From Syntrophomonas sp. UBA4807 (GTDB taxonomy: Bacteria > Bacillota > Syntrophomonadia > Syntrophomonadales > Syntrophomonadaceae), in NCBI GenBank assembly GCA_002402575.1, contig DHGD01000022.1:1-6843 (forward strand): DNA of 6,843 nucleotides, given 5' to 3'. Below the pieces are notes generated by a model. The model made no database searches, was not told where the DNA came from, and worked only from the letters and a program-made list of their open reading frames with translations. Positions 1 to 6,462 of this stretch are shown piece after piece (the first letter of the stretch is position 1; each line of letters begins with the position of its first letter). The position numbers and the translations under genes are program-made.

Positions 1-21
1 AAAAAACGCGCCCCTCTGCTT

Positions 22-60
22 GCTTTACCCTTTTGTAACCTTTCTTAAGCATTTTGTAAC
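22..60. promoter_or_regulatory. Phased direct repeats, candidate OmpR/PhoB-family operator
   Basis: The 9-mer TTTTGTAAC occurs exactly twice, at 31-39 and 52-60, 21 bp (two helical turns) apart. Read on the minus strand, TTACAA-like half-sites fall at 54-59 (TTACAA), 43-48 (TTAAGA), 33-38 (TTACAA) and, more weakly, 22-27 (TAAAGC), with steps of 11, 10 and 11 bp. Winged-helix regulators of the OmpR/PhoB class typically bind such tandem repeats, and the Bacillus PhoP box (TTAACA-like, about 11-bp steps) is similar in form. An OmpR-family regulator is encoded 2 kb downstream in the same gene cluster, so autoregulation is an attractive inference. The site could equally serve a divergent gene left of the window. 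Confidence 0.4.
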
Positions 61-88
61 GCAATTACCGAGATAAGCTGCTATTGTG

Positions 89-116
89 TTGAAAAAGGGC
101 GCATTGGCACTAATTT
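89..116 (+). promoter_or_regulatory. Weak candidate promoter for the acyltransferase-led operon
   Basis: TTGAAA at 89-94 (five of six matches to the -35 consensus) is followed after 16 nt by TAATTT at 111-116, a poor -10. This is the best pairing I could find between the direct repeats and the start at 145. The repeats would lie about 30 nt upstream of the -35, a position compatible with an activator. The -10 is weak, so the call is tentative. Confidence 0.22.
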
Positions 117-144
117 GTTATGACGGGTGGAGAGTGATTAACCA

Positions 145-2139
145 ATGGAACGGGGCGGGGAAATAGGGCTTGCTCAGTATGAAGAGAAGGAGCGGCCGGA
201 CTGCCGACGCTATATGCCGGGGCTGGATGGACTGCGGGCTTTGGCAGTAATGGCGGTAATTGCGTACCACTTGGACCTGCCCTGGGCTCCGGGCGGGCTT
301 TTAGGGGTTTGCATTTTCTTGGTGTTATCCGGTTATCTTATCACCGACATTTTGGCTGCGCAATGGTATAATTCCAGGAGCATAAACCTAAAAGACTTCT
401 GGCTAGGAAGGATAAGGCGGCTGCTGCCGGCACTGTTCACCATGCTGGGCGGAGTCATGCTGTGGATATACTTGTTTGATCCCTCCCGCCTGTCATCATT
501 ATGGGATGAAATCCTGGCAGCGGTATTCTATTCCAGCAACTGGTGGCTGATCTTTCAACAAGTGTCTTACTTCGATAGTTTCGGACCTCCTTCACCTTTG
601 GGACATCTGTGGTCATTGGCAGTGGAGGAACAGTTCTACCTGCTGTGGCCATTGCTATTAGGGCTGGGACTCTGCTATGTTCCGCGAAAAAGCCGTTTGA
701 TCAGCTTGATAACGGCTTTGGCTATTGCCTCCGCCGCCATGGCGCTTATTTATCAACCTGGATTGGATCCCAACCGGGTTTACTACGGAACCGATACCCG
801 GGCCTTTGCTTTGCTGATCGGCGCGGTATTGGCATTAATGTGGCCCAGTCGTCAATTATCAACTGATCTGTCCTCTCGGCAGCGTTTGAAACTTGATGCC
901 GCCGGAGGAACTGCGCTCGTGGCCGTATTAGCCATGATCTGGTTCAGCAATCAATACCAATCTTTTCTTTATTATGGCGGCCTGGTGCTATTCTCAATAA
1001 TCTCTGCTGTACTGGTGGCGGTTCTGGCTCATCCTGCCAGCCGTCTGGGGAGGCTATTCGGATTTCCGCCATTACGCTGGCTGGGGGTATGGTCATACGG
1101 AATCTACCTGTGGCATTATCCGGTCATATTATTAAGCAGCCCGAGTATCAATACCGCAGGAGTTGATATGCTACTGGCTGTTAAACAGACGGTTTTAAGT
1201 ATTATACTGGCCGCGCTTTCATGGTATTTCATCGAAAACCCGATTCGGCACGGAAAATGGCAACAGCCTTGGGCGCAGTTAGCAAACGCTTTCAGGTTGC
1301 GACTCGGGTTATTAAGGCGGCCGGGTAAGGCCTCGCTGACCAGCGTAATGTGTGTTGTTGCTGTAATCGTATTGGCGCTGAGCGGGTGTTCAATGATCAG
1401 CCAGGCGCAGCCAAAGGGTACGCCATCTGAGTTGCTTAATGCCAATAAAACAGCTGATACAGCGCCATGCCCAGAGGGAGAAAGTAACGGCGCTGGCGCT
1501 GCGTTCCCGCCGGTCACTGATGGAGCAAACCGGGTTTCAGGCCCCAAACACCAACCTAATGGCGGAGGAAATGTAATTGTTGATGATTCAGTTATGGAAG
1601 GAGAAAATGGAGTTGAGGTCCCAGCGGCTGAAGACACGGTTAATCAGGAGTTAGAGCAACACCCTGGATTCACCGGCAGAGGAGTCACGGTTATCGGTGA
1701 TTCGGTCATGGTGGGAGTGGAACCTGAGCTGAAAAGGCTTTTTCCGGACATGGTCGTTGATGCCGCTGTTGGCCGGCAAATGTACCAGGCCCCACAGGTG
1801 ATTGAAAATCTCCAGTCCCACGGGGACCTGGGAAAGACGGTAATAATAGAGCTGGGAGCAAATGGAGCATTTACAGAAAAACAGTTCATGGATATACTGA
1901 ATTTGCTGGGAAATGACCGGAAAGTCGTGATAATCAATGCCCGAGTCCCGAAACCGTGGGAAAGCACGGTCAATCAAGCCCTGGCCCGAATTGCCGCTAC
2001 GCATTCCGGTGTAGACATGATAGATTGGCATTCCGCCAGCAGTGGACATGACGAATATTTCCGAGCTGATGGAGTTCACCTGCAAGCAGCAGGGGTAAAA
2101 GCCTATGTGTCGCTGCTGCTTAAGGCCCTCACCCCTTAG
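145..2139 (+). CDS. Membrane O-acyltransferase (acyltransferase-3) fused to a C-terminal SGNH domain, OatA/OafA-like
   Basis: The 664-residue protein has the two-part layout of OatA-type enzymes. The membrane acyltransferase-3 part passes acyl groups across the membrane, and the outer SGNH domain transfers them to a surface glycan such as peptidoglycan. Residues 26-31 read GLDGLR, followed by the conserved His42 (AYHL) and a GGLLGV...LSGYLIT block. RIRRLLP lies at 89-95 and HLWSLAVEEQFYLLWP at 154-169. Many hydrophobic helices run to about residue 412. A polar linker (about 416-510) leads to the SGNH domain, with GDS and catalytic Ser520, block III LGANG with Asn573, and DGVHL with Asp642 and His645. 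All expected catalytic residues are present. The start follows an in-frame TAA at 139-141, and GGAG at 129-132 is a slightly distant ribosome site. The regulator gene begins 46 nt downstream with no visible terminator between. The last membrane helix ends in an odd lipobox-like LSGC (412-415). The glycan substrate is unknown; exopolysaccharide or teichoic acid are alternatives. Confidence 0.9.
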   Translation: MERGGEIGLAQYEEKERPDCRRYMPGLDGLRALAVMAVIAYHLDLPWAPGGLLGVCIFLVLSGYLITDILAAQWYNSRSINLKDFWLGRIRRLLPALFTMLGGVMLWIYLFDPSRLSSLWDEILAAVFYSSNWWLIFQQVSYFDSFGPPSPLGHLWSLAVEEQFYLLWPLLLGLGLCYVPRKSRLISLITALAIASAAMALIYQPGLDPNRVYYGTDTRAFALLIGAVLALMWPSRQLSTDLSSRQRLKLDAAGGTALVAVLAMIWFSNQYQSFLYYGGLVLFSIISAVLVAVLAHPASRLGRLFGFPPLRWLGVWSYGIYLWHYPVILLSSPSINTAGVDMLLAVKQTVLSIILAALSWYFIENPIRHGKWQQPWAQLANAFRLRLGLLRRPGKASLTSVMCVVAVIVLALSGCSMISQAQPKGTPSELLNANKTADTAPCPEGESNGAGAAFPPVTDGANRVSGPKHQPNGGGNVIVDDSVMEGENGVEVPAAEDTVNQELEQHPGFTGRGVTVIGDSVMVGVEPELKRLFPDMVVDAAVGRQMYQAPQVIENLQSHGDLGKTVIIELGANGAFTEKQFMDILNLLGNDRKVVIINARVPKPWESTVNQALARIAATHSGVDMIDWHSASSGHDEYFRADGVHLQAAGVKAYVSLLLKALTP

Positions 2140-2185
2140 ATAGATATACCCCATCCAGCTTTGCTTTTGAGAAACGGAGAGCCTG

Positions 2186-2899
2186 ATGACAGTTAAGGAA
2201 ACCAAAATCCTGGTGGTAGAAGATGAAGAATCAATCAGAGCTTTTATAACCCTTAATCTCAGTGCGGTGGGCTTTGAAGTGAGAGAAGCAGACACCGGGG
2301 AAAAAGCCCTGGCAACGGCGGAGAGTTTTCGACCCGACGTTATAGTTTTGGATCTGATGCTGCCGGGAATCAGCGGTTTGGAGGTCTGCCAACGGGTTAG
2401 GGAAATGAGTCCCGAAACCTTTATTATTATGTTAACGGCCAAGAGCCAGGATACTGATAAAATACTCGGTCTTGAACTGGGCGCGGATGATTATCTGATT
2501 AAACCGTTCAATCCTCTGGAACTGATAGCCCGAATCAAGGCCATGTTAAGGCGCCGCGCTATTCTTAAAGTGAGTCATAATGTGCTTCAATGCGATAAAC
2601 TGCTACTGGACATTGCTGCCAATAAATTTTTCAAGAACGGTGCCGAAATCGAATTAACGCCTACCGAATTTGCTTTGCTGAAGATGTTTATGGAAAATCA
2701 AGGTAAAGCCCTTAAACGCAATGAAATGTTGAATGTCGTATGGGGACAGGATTATTTTGGCGAAACCAAAACTTTGGACGTACATATAAGAAGGTTGCGG
2801 GAAAAATTAGAGGACAATCCCTCTGAGCCTCAATATATAAAGACCGTATGGGGGGTCGGGTACAGGTGGCAGACAGAAACCAATAGGAGCACATCATGA
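2186..2899 (+). CDS. OmpR/PhoB-family response regulator
   Basis: This 237-residue protein has the normal length and domain order of a DNA-binding response regulator. The receiver domain (about 7-120) starts KILVVEDEE, with acidic residues Glu12 and Asp13. It has the phospho-acceptor Asp56 in LDLMLPG, the switch Thr84 in MLTAK and Lys106 in IKPF. The winged-helix effector domain (about 140-232) contains LTPTEFALL, the recognition segment TLDVHIRRLREKL and the terminal GVGYRW. All phosphorylation residues are intact. GGAG at 2176-2179 sits 6 nt before the ATG. The gene ends inside the kinase start (ATGA), so the two are translationally coupled and almost surely a cognate pair. The family includes PhoB/PhoP, ResD and WalR, but I cannot assign a specific ortholog. 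Phased repeats at 22-60 are a plausible target. Confidence 0.95.
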   Translation: MTVKETKILVVEDEESIRAFITLNLSAVGFEVREADTGEKALATAESFRPDVIVLDLMLPGISGLEVCQRVREMSPETFIIMLTAKSQDTDKILGLELGADDYLIKPFNPLELIARIKAMLRRRAILKVSHNVLQCDKLLLDIAANKFFKNGAEIELTPTEFALLKMFMENQGKALKRNEMLNVVWGQDYFGETKTLDVHIRRLREKLEDNPSEPQYIKTVWGVGYRWQTETNRSTS

Positions 2900-4290
2900 A
2901 AGGAATCAGAGCAAGATTATCCGCCAATTTCATGATAGTAATCATTTGCACGGTGGTTATTCTGGAAATACTGCTAATTTATATCGTTAAACAGAACTAT
3001 TATAACAGCCTGGAAGGCAGCCTCACCAACCAACTCAATATTTGCACGGATATGTACACCAAGTATTTTGCCAATACCTCGCTGCAGGACAATGTGCTCT
3101 ATAATGTTGATGCCTTCTGGAACCAGAGCAATGCCGAAGTACAGATCGCTGACCAGCATGGCAATATTGTTATGGATTCCCATGGCAGCATTAACCCCGA
3201 TATGGCCGGAGGCGACATTGAGGATGCGTTAAATGGCCAAACCGGGGTATGGGTCGGATATATAAACGGGCAAAAAGTCATGGCGGTTGCCAGCCCCCTG
3301 AAATCAGACCAGGAAATCGTGGGCGCCTTGCGGTTTATGGCTTCGCTGAGCGCGGTTGACCAGGATATCGCCAGAACCGTGCAAATCTTCATATTAATTG
3401 GCGTGTTAGTAATCCTCATCGTTGGGTCGGTGAGTATTTTTTTAGCCAATAGCATCGTGGTGCCATTACAGGAAGTTACCGCTGTGGCGCAGCGAATGGC
3501 TGCCGGGGATTTTCAGATCAAGAGCATAAAAAAACGAGACGACGAAGTTGGCGAGCTGTCGGATACCTTAAACTATCTGGCTGATGAAATCGTAAAAAGA
3601 GAGCAGCTCAAAAATGATTTTATTTCGTCGGTGTCACATGAACTGCGCACCCCACTGACCTCCATCAAGGGATGGGCCATTACCTTACAGAGTGAAAACT
3701 TTCAGCACCAAGAGATGCTCACAAGCGGCCTGGGTATCATAGCCAAAGAGAGTGACCGGCTGACGGGGATGGTTGAGGAACTATTGGATTTCTCTAAGTT
3801 CATTTCGGGCAGAATTAAGCTCAACCCTGCAGAAGTAAACCTGATTAATCTCTGTGAACACCTGCGTAAGCAATTGACACCCCGAGCAGTACGGGAAAAC
3901 ATCGATTTTACCGTGGTCTATGCGGATAACCTGCACAATACCTTTACGGATGTAAACCGGCTGAAACAGTTGTTTATTAACATTTTGGACAATGCTTTCA
4001 ATTTTAATCATCCCGGCGGTTTTGTCCGTTTCACAGCGGAAAATCATAAAGAAGGCTTCAAATTCACTATATCTGACAGTGGCTGCGGGATATCCGCCGA
4101 TGAACTGCCCATGGTCAAGGAAAAATTCTATAAGGGGAAGAGTTCGCCCTCTAAAAATGGCATCGGGCTGTCAATTTGCGAGGAGATCGTCAATCTGATG
4201 GGCGGCAAGCTGGATATAACGAGCCGGTTGAACCAGGGGACCGATGTAGAGATAATCCTACCTAAAGGGGAGAAGCCGGATGCTTTATAA
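2896..4290 (+). CDS. Membrane sensor histidine kinase (HAMP, HisKA, HATPase_c)
   Basis: This 464-residue protein is a classic transmembrane kinase that would phosphorylate the regulator encoded just before it. TM1 lies at about 10-31. An extracellular sensor of roughly 130 residues follows, with a PAS/Cache-like feel (VQIADQHGNIVMDS...GQKVMAVASPL). TM2 lies at about 162-184 and HAMP at about 185-237. The HisKA phospho-acceptor is His248 (VSHELRTPLTS). The ATPase domain has an N box (NILDNAFNFN, about 362-371), a G1 box DSGCG (394-398), an F-box-like EKFYKG and a G2 box NGIGLSI (421-427). Nothing catalytic is missing. AGGAG at 2885-2889 precedes the ATG by 6 nt, and the start overlaps the regulator stop by 4 nt. 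The layout resembles PhoR- and WalK-type kinases, but the ligand cannot be read from the sequence. The lipoprotein gene starts within its last codons. Confidence 0.94.
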   Translation: MKGIRARLSANFMIVIICTVVILEILLIYIVKQNYYNSLEGSLTNQLNICTDMYTKYFANTSLQDNVLYNVDAFWNQSNAEVQIADQHGNIVMDSHGSINPDMAGGDIEDALNGQTGVWVGYINGQKVMAVASPLKSDQEIVGALRFMASLSAVDQDIARTVQIFILIGVLVILIVGSVSIFLANSIVVPLQEVTAVAQRMAAGDFQIKSIKKRDDEVGELSDTLNYLADEIVKREQLKNDFISSVSHELRTPLTSIKGWAITLQSENFQHQEMLTSGLGIIAKESDRLTGMVEELLDFSKFISGRIKLNPAEVNLINLCEHLRKQLTPRAVRENIDFTVVYADNLHNTFTDVNRLKQLFINILDNAFNFNHPGGFVRFTAENHKEGFKFTISDSGCGISADELPMVKEKFYKGKSSPSKNGIGLSICEEIVNLMGGKLDITSRLNQGTDVEIILPKGEKPDAL

Positions 4291-5710
4291 ATGCAGAATC
4301 TTCCTGGTATTATTTCTTCTCTTGTTAAGCGGATGCGCCAACCTGTCCTGGACTACGGCGGGCAAGATTCTGCCGCCGGTGTACGATATCTGCCCAATAG
4401 AAGGGAAATGGGCAGTTATCGAGGAGCTTGGTTCGGAAGGATACTGGAATGCCGCCAAATTTGGCTCTGAGACCGTTCCTCTTCAGTTCAGCCGGGAAAT
4501 AGCGATATTAGGCAGTAAGGCCTGGAAGCATCCTGCCTATAAAATCAAAAAGGTAGATCCAAGGGATTATTTGATGACCAAGTATATCGTGCCAGACAAC
4601 TACCTGACCTCGATTAACCAAACCGTTGAGGTGGTTACTGTATTCGCCGACGCGAATTATCTGGGCGAGTTTATGAGAATCGATGACGCCACCGTCATTG
4701 CTTTTATACAAAACAAGGTGCTGCTGCTTCATAAAGTCGCTGATCAGGCTGACGACCCTTCATCAGTCGCTCACTCAAATGTCGCTGAAAACAATCAGCT
4801 CAACAATACAGGCACTTCAGGTGTTTTTTTGGGAATTAGAGTACCTTCCGGCAATGGCTACAGCTATAAGACGGTTTGGATAGCAGCGGACGACAAAAAA
4901 CTGCGTCCGGTTCTGAGCAGGAAAGACATCTTTTTCCCGCGCCACAGCGGCTTCTGGGAACTGCAGGTAAAAAGCGGCATCAACCAGGGGGGGGCAGAAT
5001 TGTGGGCGCATAATGTGGCCACAAAGGATGTCTTAGAAGATAAAAATTCGGCAAAAACAGCGCCTTTAAGCACTCAAAGCATTGCGGTTGATTATATCGG
5101 CAATGATTATGTAACCATAGCCAGGAATAACGGCGGTGCGGATCAATTGCAGGTATTGCCGGTGGATCAATTATCGTCTCTCCTGGGAATCAAAGCCGCG
5201 GACTTGCTGGGAGAAACGGGATCGTCAGCTTACCACCGTGCCAGGCAAGAAGCGCTGCAAACCTTGCATACTCAAGGAATCACACTGATTGATGAGGATT
5301 TCAATGAAGATAATTTCGGGCTGACCCGTAGAAACGGGCATTGGCATCTGCTGGGGAGAATAAGCTATCAGCGGGACGGTACCCCCAAAACGATGGAGTT
5401 TAATATCAATAGCATGCCGCCTCCTAATTTGGTTTTTTACGATACTTTATATCTCAGTTGGCAGAGCATAAAAGACCGGGTCCCTAATGCCGTGGATGCG
5501 TTTACTTCCCCCAATAAGGATATAGCTGTCATCAAGACCCCCGGCAAATTGTATGTCTTTGGGATCAGCGGCGAACATCTGGACAGTATCCCCTTGGGAG
5601 AAATGGATTTAAAAGCAGGGACCAGCGTTATTATGGCTGAGTGGGCTACCGGGTTTTATGTGGATGATTGGGAAAAGGCATTTATGAACAATGGCGCCCA
5701 GGCGGTTTGA
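4280..5710 (+). CDS. Putative lipoprotein of unknown family, co-transcribed with the two-component system
   Basis: I do not recognise this 476-residue protein. It begins with a lipoprotein signal peptide: a short basic start (MLYKCR), a Leu/Phe-rich core and the lipobox LSGC, with Cys19 as the expected lipidated residue. It should therefore be anchored to the outer face of the membrane. The rest has no other clear membrane segment. It has repeated beta-strand-like stretches (for example VDYIGNDYVTIARNNGG and IAVIKTPGKLYVFGISG) that might form a propeller or similar beta-rich fold; this is only an impression. The start overlaps the kinase end by 11 nt in another frame, and GGGGAG at 4267-4272 is spaced 7 nt before the ATG, which supports coupling. 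That position suggests an accessory sensor, a kinase partner or an envelope output of the pair. A G8 run interrupts the middle of the gene. The C-terminus abuts degraded DNA, so its end may not be original. Confidence 0.8.
   Translation: MLYKCRIFLVLFLLLLSGCANLSWTTAGKILPPVYDICPIEGKWAVIEELGSEGYWNAAKFGSETVPLQFSREIAILGSKAWKHPAYKIKKVDPRDYLMTKYIVPDNYLTSINQTVEVVTVFADANYLGEFMRIDDATVIAFIQNKVLLLHKVADQADDPSSVAHSNVAENNQLNNTGTSGVFLGIRVPSGNGYSYKTVWIAADDKKLRPVLSRKDIFFPRHSGFWELQVKSGINQGGAELWAHNVATKDVLEDKNSAKTAPLSTQSIAVDYIGNDYVTIARNNGGADQLQVLPVDQLSSLLGIKAADLLGETGSSAYHRARQEALQTLHTQGITLIDEDFNEDNFGLTRRNGHWHLLGRISYQRDGTPKTMEFNINSMPPPNLVFYDTLYLSWQSIKDRVPNAVDAFTSPNKDIAVIKTPGKLYVFGISGEHLDSIPLGEMDLKAGTSVIMAEWATGFYVDDWEKAFMNNGAQAV
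4987..4994 (+). repeat. G8 homopolymer inside the lipoprotein gene
   Basis: Eight consecutive G residues encode the end of Gln236, Gly237, Gly238 and the start of Ala239. Such tracts can slip during replication, and a gain or loss of one G would truncate the lipoprotein. The frame is open as given. Confidence 0.9.
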
Positions 5711-5739
5711 ACTTCAATGCCCCGGTTTCGGAAACAAGG

Positions 5740-5770
5740 GCCAAAGATCTTGCCACTTCAAGATCCTGGC
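5740..5770. repeat. Imperfect hairpin at the lipoprotein/ABC-F junction
   Basis: GATCTTG (5746-5752) and CAAGATC (5759-5765) form a perfect 7-bp stem with the 6-nt loop CCACTT. After a small asymmetric bulge (AA opposite C), GCCA (5740-5743) pairs with TGGC (5767-5770). The total is 11 bp. No T run follows on either strand, so it is not a standard rho-independent terminator. It begins 30 nt after the lipoprotein stop and could protect or end the operon transcript, or be a relic of the rearrangement that destroyed the next gene. Confidence 0.5.
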
Positions 5771-6370
5771 TAAGTGCGGCATAATGACCACCTTTCTCAG
5801 GCTGCTGATGTGCCAGTACCCCTACCGGGGCAATATTCCTGCATCGGTTAGTTTTGAATACTTTCCGTATCAGGTGACTGACCCGGAAATTAATACTGTG
5901 GATAGTGTTGATATCATTTGCCCGGAGTATCAGCAATGGGAGCTGATGCGCGAGTTGAATCTTCTCAATGTTGCTGAAGATGTTCTATACCGCCCATTTA
6001 ACACCCTTAGCCATGGCGAACAAACCAAGGTGCTGCTTGCTGCCAGGTTCTTGAAGGAAAACAGTTTCTTGCTGATTGACGAACCGACCAACCACCTGGA
6101 TATGAATGCCCGAAAACTGGTTAGTGATTACCTGAAATCCAAGCGCGGCTATATCCTGGTTTCTCATGACCGGGCTTTTTTGGATAATTGCATAGACCAT
6201 ATTCTTTCGATTAATAAGGCCAATATTGAAATCCAAAAGGGAAATTTAACTTCCTGGTGGGAAAACAAAGCCAGGCAAGACGTATATTTTATTTTTGGTA
6301 CAAAATTCCGGGAGTTGCGAGTTTCATTAAGGGCGTTTTTTGAGCAGAGAAAACCCAACTTTTCTAGTTT

Positions 6371-6400
6371 TTATCATCACTATTATGCCAATAATAATAT
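6371..6400 (+). promoter_or_regulatory. Weak candidate promoter for the TauE/SafE gene
   Basis: TTATCA (6371-6376) and TAATAT (6395-6400), each with four of six consensus matches, are 18 nt apart, about 60 nt upstream of the gene start. The region is very AT-rich, so chance matches are likely. The candidate -10 overlaps the inverted repeat at 6389-6407, an arrangement typical of repressor control. Confidence 0.2.
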
Positions 6401-6407
6401 ATTATTG
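6381..6407. promoter_or_regulatory. Nested palindromic half-sites, candidate operator
   Basis: CAATAATA (6389-6396) and TATTATTG (6400-6407) form a perfect 8-bp inverted repeat around ATA. A further TATTAT at 6381-6386 is inverted relative to ATAATA at 6391-6396. Three alternating half-sites thus stand 56 nt upstream of the transporter start. The layout suits a dimeric repressor, but the low complexity makes chance possible. I cannot name the regulator. Confidence 0.35.
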
Positions 6408-6462
6408 ATATAGCTTGGCCAGACTCAATGAGATTATTGAACAAGTAAGGGTGATTTGTCAT

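Larger units (their letters stand above)
5784..6413 (+). pseudogene. Eroded fragment of an Lsa/Vga-like ABC-F ATPase
   Basis: The frame matches the first nucleotide-binding domain of antibiotic-resistance ABC-F proteins, which bind ribosomes and protect them from lincosamides, streptogramins A and pleuromutilins. Readable homology spans about 5787-6281. It starts TTFLRLL, runs through YFPYQ and QWELMRELNLLNV, and reaches the signature LSHGEQTK (6006-6029). Walker B LLIDEP with Glu at 6081-6083 follows, then TNHLD and the switch histidine SHDRAF (His at 6165-6167). Just before TTFLRLL the P-loop expected as GxxGxGKTT reads CGIMTT: the lysine is Met and the glycines are displaced. The 40 or so N-terminal residues expected upstream are absent and would overlap the lipoprotein end. 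After ENKARQD the frame runs through AT-rich, non-homologous DNA to a stop at 6411-6413. The linker and second ATPase domain are gone. No ribosome site precedes any start. It cannot be a working ABC-F protein. Confidence 0.85.

Noticed and set aside
1..14. A6 followed by CGCGCCCC, suggestive of a terminator for a minus-strand gene.
   Set aside because: No complementary GGGGCGCG arm exists nearby, so no stem can form.
2140..2185. Possible terminator between the acyltransferase and response regulator genes.
   Set aside because: No stable GC-rich stem or T run is visible in these 46 nt, which supports read-through.
1651..2442. Long minus-strand open frame (263 codons) across the SGNH domain and the regulator start.
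   Set aside because: It lies antisense to two clear genes with intact motifs, its translation resembles no family, and it has no convincing start signal; it is a shadow frame.
3528..3534. A7 run in the kinase gene (and T7 runs at 3437-3443 and 4824-4830) as slippage sites.
   Set aside because: Runs of seven A or T are common at this base composition and far less telling than the G8 run.
5691..5783. Possible N-terminal extension of the ABC-F fragment from an ATG at 5691.
   Set aside because: The 31 residues show no ABC-F similarity, the start overlaps the lipoprotein gene and lacks a ribosome site; the frame is open by chance.
6428..6448. Six-codon ORF MRLLNK whose stop touches the ribosome site of the transporter gene, a possible leader peptide.
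   Set aside because: It has no ribosome binding site of its own and no associated terminator/antiterminator hairpins; short ORFs like this arise by chance.
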